Of a stretch of 64,000 nt of DNA, positions 18,985 to 27,359 are shown one piece after another. This stretch comes from Isosphaeraceae bacterium (GTDB taxonomy: Bacteria; Planctomycetota; Planctomycetia; Isosphaerales; Isosphaeraceae). The translations under genes were made by a program, and so were the position numbers. The notes beneath the pieces were generated by a model, which saw only the letters and a program-made list of their open reading frames with translations, was not told where the DNA came from and did not search any database. The stretch spans positions 4,730,859 through 4,794,858 of the forward strand of contig BPJS01000001.1 of the NCBI GenBank assembly GCA_026004735.1, written 5' to 3'. Each line of letters begins with the position of its first letter. Position 1 is the stretch's first letter.

Positions 18985-20118
18985 ATGGGGATTCGGCCGC
19001 TTGTGGTCTTCGTGCCGTTGACGTTGGCGGCGCGGCTAGCGGATGCGCCGGCGGGAGTGCAGTTTGGGCTGGCGCTGATGGCCTTACTGCCGCTGGCGGC
19101 GACGATGGGGGAGGCGACCGAGCACCTGGCACACCGGGCTGGTCCGGGGGTTGGAGGATTGTTGAATGCGACCTTTGGGAATGCGGCGGAGTTGATTATT
19201 GCCCTGGCGTTGTTGTTCAAGGGCAAGGATACGGTGGTCAAGGCGTCGATCACCGGGTCGATTCTGGGGAATTTGCTGCTGGTTTTGGGGGCGAGTCTGT
19301 TGGCGGGGGGGTTGAGGCACAAGGTGCAGCGGTTCAACCGGACGGCGGCGGGTGTTGGGGCGACGATGATGGTTCTGGCGGCGATGGGGCTGCTGATCCC
19401 GGCGATCTTCCATGTCTTACCGGAGGTGCTGGCGTTGGATGAGCGTGCGGCGGTGCGCCGGGAGCATGAGTTGAGTCTGGCGGTGTGCGTGGCGTTGATG
19501 GTCAGCTATGCGCTGGGCCTTTTGTTCAGTTTGCGTACACACAAGAACTTGTTCAATCCTGGGAGTGAGACGGCTTCGGAGCACGGGGACGAGGCGGGGG
19601 CGGTCTGGAGTGTGCGGCGGTCGGTGGTGGTGTTGCTGGCGGCGACGGTGTTTGTGGGTCTGATCAGTGAGATTCTGGCGGCGACGATCGAGGAGACGGG
19701 TCAGAAGTGGGGGCTGACGGAAGTGTTTCTGGGCGTGATTGTGGTGGCGATTGTGGGCAATGCGGCGGAGCATTCGTCGGCGATTTTGGTGGCGATGAAG
19801 AACCAGATGGATTTGTCGGTGGGGATTGCGTTGGGGTCGGCGATGCAGGTGGCGTTGTTTGTAGCGCCGGTGTTGGTCTTTGCCAGCTACTTGCGGGGTG
19901 AGCCGATGGATTTGTTGTTCACGACGATGGAGGTGGTGGCGGTGATCCTGGCGGTGCTGATTGCGCGGATGGTGGCCGAGGATGGGGAATCGAATTGGAT
20001 CGAGGGGGTGATGTTGTTGATGGTGTATGTGTTGCTGGCGGTCGCGTTTTATTACCTGCCGGAGGGGGGACATGGATTGGCGCCGGTGGGGATCAAGGCG
20101 GGGGACGGGATGGAGTGA
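18985..20118 (+). CDS. Calcium/proton antiporter, CAX (CaCA superfamily) family
   Basis: A 377-residue integral membrane protein with about 11 transmembrane segments in two inverted halves. The two CAX ion-binding repeats are plain: NATFGNAAELIIALALL in half one and VGNAAEHSSAILVAMKN in half two, each with the key Glu. An acidic linker between halves (ETASEHGDEAG) fits the family. It exports Ca2+ (or related divalent ions) in exchange for H+ at the inner membrane. I chose ATG 18985 (MGIRPLVVFVPLTL) because it matches the family start. The frame is open to 18835 and the RBS is weak (GGGG), so a GTG near 18903 cannot be excluded. Divergent from trxA. Confidence 0.9.
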   Translation: MGIRPLVVFVPLTLAARLADAPAGVQFGLALMALLPLAATMGEATEHLAHRAGPGVGGLLNATFGNAAELIIALALLFKGKDTVVKASITGSILGNLLLVLGASLLAGGLRHKVQRFNRTAAGVGATMMVLAAMGLLIPAIFHVLPEVLALDERAAVRREHELSLAVCVALMVSYALGLLFSLRTHKNLFNPGSETASEHGDEAGAVWSVRRSVVVLLAATVFVGLISEILAATIEETGQKWGLTEVFLGVIVVAIVGNAAEHSSAILVAMKNQMDLSVGIALGSAMQVALFVAPVLVFASYLRGEPMDLLFTTMEVVAVILAVLIARMVAEDGESNWIEGVMLLMVYVLLAVAFYYLPEGGHGLAPVGIKAGDGME

Positions 20119-20191
20119 GAGCGAGGGTGGGTGGAATTGAAAGAGAAGTGGTGGGGTTGGTGGTGCGGGGGCGAGAGGTCTTGGGTGGGGC

Positions 20192-21346
20192 TTAGGGGTT
20201 GTGGGCGTTGAGGGCGGCGAGCAGGCGATCGGCGCTGGAGGACCAGCGATAGCGAGCGGCGCGGATCTGGCCGAGTTGGGCGCGGCGGGCGCGGTCGGCG
20301 GGGTGGTCGAGGAGAGCGCGGAGGGTGGCATGGAGGGCGTCGTCGTCGGTGGGGTTGAAGTACCAGCCGGCCTCGGCGGCGATTTCGGGGAGGGCGGTGG
20401 AGTCGGCCAGGGCGACGGGGCAGCCCTGAGCCATGGCCTCGACGGCCGGGATTCCGAAGCTTTCACATGTGGATGGGAAGACCAGAGCGAGGGCTTCGGC
20501 GTAGGCGGCGCGGAGGATGACGCCATCGCGGTAGCCGGGGGTGCGGACGATCGCCGAGGAGGGGAGGGTGGAGAGGGTGGCCTGAAGGCGAGCGTGTTCG
20601 TCGGGCGAGCCGGTGCCGATGAAAACGAGGGCCAGTTCACCGCGGGCGACCTCGGGGAGTCGGGCGGCGACGCGGGCCAGCCGTTCGAGGTTTTTGCGGG
20701 GTTGGAAGTTGGCGACGGAAAGCAGGTAGGGGAGGTCGGGGGGCAGGCCGAGGTGGGCGCGGATGGTGGAGCGTTCGGCGGGAGTGGGGGGCTCGAAGAA
20801 GAGGTCGTCGGGGGCGTTGGGGACGAGGGTGATGGGGGCGGCCAGGGTGGGGAAGGACTGGCGGATGCGGTTGGAGTTGAAGTCGGAGACCGAGAGGATG
20901 AGGTTGGCGGAGCGGAAGATGCGGGAGAGGAGGGCGAGGCGGCGCGGCGAGCCGAGGGTGAGATCCTGGAGCAGGTCGTGGCTAGTGACGGCGCGGCGGG
21001 CAATGCGGGAGGGGATGAAGAATTCGGCGGGAGCGTAGATCCAGTCGAGGGGGCCGGTGAACTGTTCGAGGGCCGGCCAGCCGGCCACGCGCCAGAAGCG
21101 AAGCATTTGGCGGAGGGGCAGTGGGAGGCGGAGCTTGGGGCCTGGGATCTGGTCCCAGGCGGCGCGGCCTTCGGGGGTGCGGAGCCGCCCGGTGATGGTT
21201 GTGAGGGCGACCTGGTCGGTGCGGCGGCACAGCTCGGCGTGGAGGGCCAGGGCGTGGCGGGTGACGCCGGTTGGGGTGCGTGCGGCGTCGAGGTCGTAGA
21301 TCCAGCCGACGCGGAGCGGGGTCGGGCGGTTGGGTGGGCGAGTCAC
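20192..21346 (-). CDS. Glycosyltransferase, GT4 family (GT-B fold)
   Basis: A 384-residue enzyme. The N-terminal Rossmann half begins RVGWIYDLDAARTPTGVTRHA. The C-terminal half holds the nucleotide-sugar signature: YLLSVANFQPRKNLERLA near residue 205, TPGYRDGVILRAAYAEALALVFPSTCESFGIP with the E-x7-E region (ESFGIPAVEAMAQG) near 310, and LPEIAAEAGWYFNP. It transfers a sugar from an activated donor, probably in envelope or exopolysaccharide synthesis; donor and acceptor unknown. The GTG start has no Shine-Dalgarno sequence. A TGGACG-N17-TAGGCT pair (21383-21355) ends 8 nt before it, so leaderless translation is possible. No other glycan genes adjoin it. Confidence 0.88.
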   Translation of the reverse strand: MTRPPNRPTPLRVGWIYDLDAARTPTGVTRHALALHAELCRRTDQVALTTITGRLRTPEGRAAWDQIPGPKLRLPLPLRQMLRFWRVAGWPALEQFTGPLDWIYAPAEFFIPSRIARRAVTSHDLLQDLTLGSPRRLALLSRIFRSANLILSVSDFNSNRIRQSFPTLAAPITLVPNAPDDLFFEPPTPAERSTIRAHLGLPPDLPYLLSVANFQPRKNLERLARVAARLPEVARGELALVFIGTGSPDEHARLQATLSTLPSSAIVRTPGYRDGVILRAAYAEALALVFPSTCESFGIPAVEAMAQGCPVALADSTALPEIAAEAGWYFNPTDDDALHATLRALLDHPADRARRAQLGQIRAARYRWSSSADRLLAALNAHNP

Positions 21347-21354
21347 GGAAGAAA

Positions 21355-21383
21355 AGCCTAGAGAGAGGGCGGGCGTGCGTCCA
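21355..21383 (-). promoter_or_regulatory. Possible promoter of the GT4 gene (leaderless)
   Basis: On the minus strand, TGGACG (21383-21378), 17 nt, then TAGGCT (21360-21355). Each box matches consensus modestly (4/6 and 3/6), but the TAGGNT -10 recurs at other genes in this window. Its end is 8 nt from the GTG start. Confidence 0.3.
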
Positions 21384-21425
21384 GAGCGGTTGAGGCGTAA
21401 GCGTAATGAGGTGCGTTGATTGCGA

Positions 21426-21454
21426 TTGACAGGTTGTGCGGTTCGCTCTAGGGT
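21426..21454 (+). promoter_or_regulatory. Promoter candidate for the 21.5-kb lipoprotein gene
   Basis: TTGACA (21426-21431, 6/6), 17 nt, TAGGGT (21449-21454, 3/6). It lies about 75 nt upstream of the ATG at 21528 in noncoding DNA. Confidence 0.45.
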
Positions 21455-21527
21455 GAGCCGGCCTGAGCGGGCTGCCTAGGTGTGCTGGAGGGAGCCGGGA
21501 GAGGCGTTGGCGGAGAGGATTCCGCGG

Positions 21528-22466
21528 ATGAAGGCCGAGGTGGCGAATCGGCGACAGTTTGCGGGCTGGCTGGGCGCGGCGATGGCGGTGGCGGCCGCGG
21601 CAGGCTGTGATTTGATGGCGCCGGGGGTACGGAAGCAGGCGGCGGGGTCGCGGATTGGCGGAGGGGGTCGGCTGGTGGAGCCGAAGCGGTGTGCGTTGAC
21701 GGTGGTGATTTTGACGCGACCGCAGAATGACCCGGTTTTGAATGGGTCGGTGTGGGAGGTTGCCGACGAGCAGGTGGCGACGCCGGAGTTGCGGCGGGCG
21801 CTGCAGACCAATGGGTTGCGGGTGGGGCGGATCAGCGGCGATCTGCCGGCGGAGGTTCAGGCGTTGTTGAAGGCGGGTCCGCCGGAGCAGCCGGACGTTC
21901 AGATGATTGTCAATCCGAGCGGGCAGAGCACGCTGATTGACGCGGCGCATGCGCCGGCGCGTTCGCGGCTGAACTTGTTGGTCAGCCAGCCCGATGGGAA
22001 GGTGCTGGGCAAGGTTTACGAGGATGCCAAGGGTTGGATTCGGCTGACAGCCACGCATGAGGGGACGGAGCAGGTGGCCCTGCGGGTGGTTCCCGAGCTG
22101 CATCATGGACCGGTGCGGAGCGGGTTTGGGGTGGTTCCGACGGCGGGGGTTGCCGTTCCGCGCGAGTTTCAGTTGACGCAGGGGCAGGCAGAGGAGACGT
22201 TCCGGGAGTTGGGGGTGACGGTGGTGGTGGGGCCGGGGCAGGTCGCCGTCTTGGGGGCGAGGCCGGAGCGGAGCGGGACGCTTGGGGATTTGATCTTTCA
22301 GAAGCTGGAGGCGAACAGCGACCGGGTTTTGCAGTCGGTGGTTTTGATTTGGGCGGATCGGAATGAGCGGGGGAGCGGGCCGGGGGCGGGGGTGAGTCTG
22401 GAGGTGCCGGAGGCGTTGCTGCCGGCCGGGGCGGCGGAGGGGGATCACCTAGCCGAGCCGAAGTGA
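21528..22466 (+). CDS. Putative lipoprotein of unknown function
   Basis: A 312-residue protein. ATG 21528 has AGAGG 9 nt upstream. The N-terminus MKAEVANRRQFAGWLG then a hydrophobic Ala/Val core to AAAAAGC is a lipoprotein signal with the lipid-bearing Cys at about residue 27. The Arg-Arg pair (NRRQFAG) also fits a Tat-type lipoprotein signal. The mature part has no motif I recognise. It is mixed alpha/beta with segments such as CALTVVILTRPQNDPVLNGSVW, VQMIVNPSGQSTLID and NSDRVLQSVVLIWADRNE, and gives the impression of two similar-sized halves. Likely a planctomycete-specific cell-envelope protein. Convergent with the HAF-like gene; no functional context. Confidence 0.78.
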   Translation: MKAEVANRRQFAGWLGAAMAVAAAAGCDLMAPGVRKQAAGSRIGGGGRLVEPKRCALTVVILTRPQNDPVLNGSVWEVADEQVATPELRRALQTNGLRVGRISGDLPAEVQALLKAGPPEQPDVQMIVNPSGQSTLIDAAHAPARSRLNLLVSQPDGKVLGKVYEDAKGWIRLTATHEGTEQVALRVVPELHHGPVRSGFGVVPTAGVAVPREFQLTQGQAEETFRELGVTVVVGPGQVAVLGARPERSGTLGDLIFQKLEANSDRVLQSVVLIWADRNERGSGPGAGVSLEVPEALLPAGAAEGDHLAEPK

Positions 22467-22522
22467 TCCCGACACGACCCGGCGCACTGTGTGGATCGGC
22501 TTGGGCGTGAAGGGCCTGCGGT

Positions 22523-23617
22523 TCAGGGGTGGTCGGCAGGGGGCGAGGCGGGTGGTTTGGGATTGGGGTCGGGGAAGGGGGGTTGGTTGTCGGGGTCTTC
22601 TGGTTTTTCCAGGATGCCGGCGACCTGGCGGTGGTCATTGATGGCGGTGGCGGCGGTCAGGGGGAGTCCGGCCGATTCGAGGAGTTGGAGGGCGCCGTTT
22701 TCGAAGGCGAAGCCGCGGGGTCCGAGGAGGGAGCCGGCGGGACCGTCGAGGGTACCAACGATGACGCCGGCATTGTTGAGGGCGGAGGCCTCGGCGCGGG
22801 TGAAGCCTTTGGGTTTGGGGAGGAGCTGGATTGCCTGGTCGGGGGTCCAGAAAACGGCTTCGGTGGTGCCGTCGGGGTTGTAGCGGAGTCCGACGACGGT
22901 GCCGCGGTTGTTGACCGCGCGGGGGATAAGGGAGCCTGGGGGGCCGAGGACCTGGCGGATCCAGCGGCCGGGGGCCTCCTCGGTCCAGAGGCAGGGGACC
23001 TGGCCGTCGACGGCAACGACGTGGCGGCCGTCGTCGCTCAAGGCGACGACGTTGGAGCCGAGCGAGGCTTCGGCGGGAAGGGCGGTGGGGGTCCAGCGGT
23101 CGGCCTGGCGTTCCCAGTAGCAGGGTCGGATCCGGCCGTTGCCGACCGAGTAGCCGCTGATGCGGCGGCCGTCGCCGGAGATGCCGCAGGCGACCGAGGC
23201 GTTGTCGTCGGGCAGGGTGCCGAGGCCCTGGATACCGGTTTGGGGATGCCAGACGAAGGCCTGGTTGCGGAGCGGGACCGAGACGCCCAGGGGAGCGGGT
23301 TTGCTGACGCGGCCGACGACGTGGCCGGTGTCGCTGAGCGCGGCGGGATGGGTGGCGGAGTAGCCCTCGAGGTTGGGCAGATAGGTGACCTGCCCGTCTT
23401 GGGCGAGAAAGAAGGGCTTTTCATGGATTTCACCGGGACGGTCGGCCGGCTCGACCCATTCGAGGCCGATGAGCTGGCCGAGGTGGTTGAGGTCGATGGC
23501 AACGGTCGTGTCCGGGTTGGCCTGGGGTGAGACGATCGCGAAGGGGGGGTCGGGTTGTTGGGTGGCGAGGGTCGCGGTCAGCCCAAGGGTGAGGGCGGCG
23601 AGCAGTGGAGGGGGCAT
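22523..23617 (-). CDS. Exported HAF-repeat-like beta-propeller protein
   Basis: A 364-residue protein with a signal peptide (MPPPLLAALTLGLTATLATQ). The body is a series of roughly 45-residue repeats of the HAF type, with variants of G-x-(I/V)-N-x-x-G-x-V-V-G: ALSDTGHVVGRVSK, GISGDGRRISGYS, AVNNRGTVVGLRYN, ALNNAGVIVGTLDG, AINDHRQVAGILEK, each following an aromatic strand such as AFVWHPQTGIQGLG. These domains form extracellular beta-propeller-like folds of unknown ligand. The Pro-rich tail (PPFPDPNPKPPASPP) looks disordered. No Shine-Dalgarno sequence precedes the ATG. It follows the phosphodiesterase-like gene by 58 bp on the same strand and may be the last gene of that unit. Confidence 0.82.
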   Translation of the reverse strand: MPPPLLAALTLGLTATLATQQPDPPFAIVSPQANPDTTVAIDLNHLGQLIGLEWVEPADRPGEIHEKPFFLAQDGQVTYLPNLEGYSATHPAALSDTGHVVGRVSKPAPLGVSVPLRNQAFVWHPQTGIQGLGTLPDDNASVACGISGDGRRISGYSVGNGRIRPCYWERQADRWTPTALPAEASLGSNVVALSDDGRHVVAVDGQVPCLWTEEAPGRWIRQVLGPPGSLIPRAVNNRGTVVGLRYNPDGTTEAVFWTPDQAIQLLPKPKGFTRAEASALNNAGVIVGTLDGPAGSLLGPRGFAFENGALQLLESAGLPLTAATAINDHRQVAGILEKPEDPDNQPPFPDPNPKPPASPPADHP

Positions 23618-23675
23618 GGTGGGTGTGGGTTGGGGCTGGGTGGGGAAGAAGGTGGTCCAGGAGAGTCTGGGGCGG

Positions 23676-25349
23676 TCAGCCGAGGTAGCCGAGGTCGGCG
23701 AGGCGTTGTTGGATGAGGGCCTCGTCCTCGGGGGAGTAGCCGGAGTCGGGCAGGTCCGAGGACGAAGAGGGGGCGTTGGCGTGGTCGAGGCGAGGGAGGC
23801 GGTTGGCGTCGAGGGCTTCGGTGAGGATGCGGCCGTCGAGGTCGGGCGGTGGGGTGAGGCCGAGGATGCGGAGGGCGGTGGGGGCGATGTCGAGCAGAGA
23901 GGCGTTGGGGGCGAGCGTGGAGCCGGCTCGGATGGCCGGACCGGAGGCGATGAAGACGCCTTCGATGCGGTGATCGCCGGTGGGTCCGAAAGCGGGGGAG
24001 ATGGTTTTATTGGTGGTGAAGTCGTAGAGTCCGATGGTGCGGTAGCGCCAGTCGGCCAGGACGACGGTGAGGTCGGGGGCGAGGTGGGCGTGGGGTCCGT
24101 GGTAGAGGTCGTCGCGTTCGTAGACGTGGGCGACCAGGGGTTTGCCGGTCTGGGGGTGGGGGAGTTGGAGGAGGCGGGCTTTGAGGTCGTCGAGGACGGG
24201 GCGGGCGTCGGCGGGGTCGAGGCAGCCGTGGGGTTGGCGGCCCTTGAGGTTGAGGAAGATCTGGCCGAAGTTGCCCTGGGCGTAGGCGGTGGTCCGAGAC
24301 CAGTCGATATGTTCACGTGAGAGGAAGGCGTGGTTGGCGAGGCGATCGAGCCAGGTGAGCTGTTTGCCGCGGAATCGGCTGACGCGGGTGGAGGCGGCGC
24401 CGAAGCGGGCCAGGAGGCCGTAGAACCATTCGGGGCAGATGCCGCGGTCGTAGAAGAATTTTTTCTGGCGGACGTAGAAGGAGTCTTTGAGTTGGATAAA
24501 GCCGTGTTCGAGGAGCCAGACGTTGAAGTTGACGTAGTATTCGATGGGGCCGAAGCCGTGGTCGCTGAGGAGGATGAGGGTGGAGTCGGCGGGGAGGGAG
24601 TCGGCGATCTGGCCGATGCCGTGGTCGAGTCGGCGCCAGAAGTCGAGGAAGCCGTGGCGGACGGGGGCAAGGTCGGGGCGGTGGAGGCGGTGGTCGGGTT
24701 GCCAGGCGTGCCAGAGTTCGTGTTGGATGCGGTCGACGGCCATGAGGTCGTAGATGAAGAGGTCCCAGGGGCCGGCCTGAGTCAGGAGGAACTCGACGGT
24801 TTTCAGATGATGGTCGAGGAAGCGGGTGAGCGACGCGAGGGCCTGGGGTTCGCGGCGGCCGTCGTGGACGGAGGTGTCCCAGGGTTGATAGGGCTGGCCA
24901 AGGTGGGCTTCGAGGCGGCGGAGCAGGCCGGGGTCAGAGGCGAAGTCGGGGGCGTTCTGGGGGGCGAGGAAGTCGCCAAGAAAAGCGCCGGGGAAGGGCT
25001 GGGGGCGTGGCGGGTAGCTCATGGGGACGGCGCCGGCGATGGTGCGGAGGCCATGGCGGGCCGTGATTTCCCAGATCAGGTCGGCGTGGATCGAACGTGA
25101 GGAGTTGACGCGGCCGTTGTGGGGGTCGTGGTGGTGTTCGACGAACTCGAAGACGCCATGCTTGCCGGAGTTTTTTCCGGTGAGGATGGAGGTCCAGGCG
25201 ACGGGGCTGAGCGGCGGGAAGATCGAGTTCAAGGTGCCCGAGGCGCCCTGGCGGATGAGGCGGGCCAAGTGGGGCATCTGGCCGTCGCGGGCCAGTGGGC
25301 CGAGGATGTCCCAGGTGGCCCCATCGAGGCCGAGGATGCAGAGACTCAT
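23676..25349 (-). CDS. Alkaline-phosphatase-superfamily hydrolase (type I phosphodiesterase/nucleotide pyrophosphatase)
   Basis: A 557-residue enzyme. The first metal ligand is in LCILGLDGATWDIL near residue 9. The nucleophile region reads LSPVAWTSILTGKNSGKHGVFEF at about residues 48-70, with a Thr/Ser before TG as in this family. The later metal site is LILLSDHGFGPIEYYVN (DHG), and a final His/Asp set lies in FGPTGDHRIEGVFIASGP. Such enzymes cleave phosphodiester, pyrophosphate or sulfate esters at a two-metal centre. There is no signal peptide, so it is probably cytosolic. It starts 59 bp after the membrane pseudo-GTPase gene, so it may belong to the GTPase operon. The substrate is unknown. 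Confidence 0.87.
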   Translation of the reverse strand: MSLCILGLDGATWDILGPLARDGQMPHLARLIRQGASGTLNSIFPPLSPVAWTSILTGKNSGKHGVFEFVEHHHDPHNGRVNSSRSIHADLIWEITARHGLRTIAGAVPMSYPPRPQPFPGAFLGDFLAPQNAPDFASDPGLLRRLEAHLGQPYQPWDTSVHDGRREPQALASLTRFLDHHLKTVEFLLTQAGPWDLFIYDLMAVDRIQHELWHAWQPDHRLHRPDLAPVRHGFLDFWRRLDHGIGQIADSLPADSTLILLSDHGFGPIEYYVNFNVWLLEHGFIQLKDSFYVRQKKFFYDRGICPEWFYGLLARFGAASTRVSRFRGKQLTWLDRLANHAFLSREHIDWSRTTAYAQGNFGQIFLNLKGRQPHGCLDPADARPVLDDLKARLLQLPHPQTGKPLVAHVYERDDLYHGPHAHLAPDLTVVLADWRYRTIGLYDFTTNKTISPAFGPTGDHRIEGVFIASGPAIRAGSTLAPNASLLDIAPTALRILGLTPPPDLDGRILTEALDANRLPRLDHANAPSSSSDLPDSGYSPEDEALIQQRLADLGYLG

Positions 25350-25408
25350 CAGGGCGCGGGCTCCGGGGCGGGTCCGATCGACCGGTCGGTGACGGGGGGT
25401 TTAGTTTA

Positions 25409-27028
25409 TCACGGACAACGGGGGTCGGTGGGGGATGAGGCGTCGGCGGCAGTGGCGGGATGCCCTGTGGGCGGATGGGGGTCGGCGGGGTTGTGGCGGA
25501 CGGTGAACCGGCGGACGGCTTCTTTGCGGAGGCCTTGCCAGGCCCGCCAGCCATGGCGTCCGATTTGTTGGGCGACGCGGCCGATTTTGGAGCGGGCGGC
25601 GTAGGCGTGGAGGTCGCGGATCAGGGCGGCGCGCTCGGCCCGGTCGATCGCGTTGAGGATGGCCGGGATGAGCCGAGACTCGACCGAGCGGGATGATGGG
25701 GCGTCGAGGTCGATCGAGACAATGAAGGGGTGGAGGTTGCTGGGCAGCGACCGGCGGAGGGTGTCGGCGTGGGGGTTGGGTGCGGTGGGGGCGGTGGGGC
25801 TGGTGTCGGCGGGAGGCGTGGGAGAGGCGGGATCGGGCTCGGCTAGGACGATCAAGACAGGGGGTGGCTCGAGATGGGGCTGGCGGGCGTAGTGGTCGGA
25901 CCAGTCGTGGAGCAGGCGGAGCTGGGGGGAGGGGTCGTGGTGGGCTGGGTCGATCAAGAGCAGCAGCAGATCGGCGCGGAGGGCGGCGTCGAGCGCGGCG
26001 CGACGGGCGAGGTCGTCGCGGAACGGGATTCGGCTCGATGCGGATGGGTAGCCGTCGAAGGTGGTGACTTCGCATTTGGGGAGGTTGAGGAGGGGGAGAT
26101 CCGGTTTGTCGGCGGAGGGGCTGGCGGGCTGGGCAAGGGAGTCGAGGGCGTGGCGGAGTTGGTCGGCCAGTTGGGAGGTTGCCGGGTTGGTTGAGCCTGT
26201 CAGAGCGATGCGCAGGGGGTGGGTTAAAGGGGAGCGACCGGCTGGTCCGGCGTCGGAGGGGATGCGGCGGGTCAGGCGACGGTAGCCGGCGGCGCCGATG
26301 GCGAGCCGGCCGCTGTACGTTTCGATCAGGTAGCGGCCGAGTCGTTGGATATAGGCGCGAAAAAACCAGCGGAGGACGTTTTCGCGCATGTTTTTCCAGG
26401 CGGGCTGGGCGACCAGTTTGGAGGTGCCGAGGCGGACCACACCCTGGATGGGCTGAACGAGCGGGAGCAGGTAGTTGTAGAACTCATTGGCGCGGGAGAC
26501 GAGCTGAGCGGCGTTGACGGCGGTTTTCCAGTGGCTGAGGCTGACCAGGTCGCCGCCGGGGATTTCGCGGATGAGGCGGCCGAGGTCTTCGGCGGCGAGT
26601 TCGACGGCGGTGAGCAGATCGACGATTGGGATGGCCTCGATGGGGTCGGTGGCCTTGGGGTGGTAGAGCTGGGCCAGGTCGGTGGCGAGCCGAGTGGCGG
26701 CGTGGAAGTAGTAGTCGGGGGTGATGAGGTCCTGAGAGGAGGCTAGCTCGACTTCTTCGGCGGCGGCCTGGACGAGGGCCCAGGCCTCGCGGTCGCGGGG
26801 GGCGAAGGTGGCCGGGGCCGACCAGTCGAGGGGCGTGAGGATAGGGCGTCGGGGGCGGGTCCAGAGTGCTGAGAGCAGGCCAAACAGGACGCCGCAGAGC
26901 GACCAGATGAGGAAGGCGGGCAAGGCCCAGCCGCGGTCGGAGACCCAGAGCCAGCCGAAGCCGACGAAGACGGCGAATGGGCCGAAGAAGAGCAGCGAAA
27001 GGACGAGCATCCGCCAGTCGATACGCAC
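25409..27028 (-). CDS. Membrane-anchored degenerate (pseudo-)GTPase, third gene of the GTPase cassette
   Basis: A 539-residue protein. I prefer GTG 27028 (MRIDWRMLVLSLLFFG; GAGGG 8 nt upstream). The frame is open to 27235, but that part is Pro/Arg-rich shadow. Two transmembrane segments at about residues 7-25 and 35-55 anchor the N-terminus. A helical region follows, then from about residue 270 a GTPase-like core in the same register as the two neighbours: LRIALTGSTNPATSQLADQL replaces a P-loop of type GxxNSGKST, so the Lys is lost (Thr). Switch II reads TTFDGYP instead of DTPD, and the NKxD position reads LAEPD. GTP binding is therefore unlikely. The role is probably structural or regulatory beside the two intact GTPases. 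Confidence 0.75.
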   Translation of the reverse strand: MRIDWRMLVLSLLFFGPFAVFVGFGWLWVSDRGWALPAFLIWSLCGVLFGLLSALWTRPRRPILTPLDWSAPATFAPRDREAWALVQAAAEEVELASSQDLITPDYYFHAATRLATDLAQLYHPKATDPIEAIPIVDLLTAVELAAEDLGRLIREIPGGDLVSLSHWKTAVNAAQLVSRANEFYNYLLPLVQPIQGVVRLGTSKLVAQPAWKNMRENVLRWFFRAYIQRLGRYLIETYSGRLAIGAAGYRRLTRRIPSDAGPAGRSPLTHPLRIALTGSTNPATSQLADQLRHALDSLAQPASPSADKPDLPLLNLPKCEVTTFDGYPSASSRIPFRDDLARRAALDAALRADLLLLLIDPAHHDPSPQLRLLHDWSDHYARQPHLEPPPVLIVLAEPDPASPTPPADTSPTAPTAPNPHADTLRRSLPSNLHPFIVSIDLDAPSSRSVESRLIPAILNAIDRAERAALIRDLHAYAARSKIGRVAQQIGRHGWRAWQGLRKEAVRRFTVRHNPADPHPPTGHPATAADASSPTDPRCP

Positions 27029-27359
27029 GCGGAGGGCCCTCAGGGGGAGTCGCAAGCTGGTGGGATTCCGGGTTTGTGAGTGCCGTTGCGAGGTGCAGGC
27101 CCTGAGAGATTGGACCGGGCGGGGGCCTGGTCTCGCTCGGCCCTTGGGTGGTGGTGTCCATGATGATGGTTTGGGGGCTGAGGGAAAATGAGGGATTGGA
27201 TCCTGAGAAGGCGGATTTGAGGTGGGCCGGTGCACGGCGCGGTCGGACGAGGATTTGGCGAGGGGGGATCGAGCCGGTCAGGCGGCGGCGGGTGGTCTAT
27301 GGCGGGATCGGAGGGCCAGCCGATGCGGTCGGCGCGTGGCCGAGCAGGTGGGGTCGAGG
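27029..27359. other. Stretch between pseudo-GTPase and second GTPase genes
   Basis: About 330 bp, open on the minus strand in the pseudo-GTPase frame only to 27235. That translation is Pro/Arg/Ser-rich and lacks the character of the gene, so I treat it as noncoding. No promoter or hairpin was recognised. Confidence 0.4.

Noticed and set aside
23618..24670. N-terminal extension of the HAF-like protein (open frame to 24670)
   Set aside because: It is Ser/Thr/Pro-rich antisense-frame translation over the phosphodiesterase gene; the signal peptide starts at 23617.
27029..27235. Longer N-terminus for the pseudo-GTPase
   Set aside because: Pro/Arg-rich with no domain; an RBS and GTG at 27028 directly precede the first TM segment.
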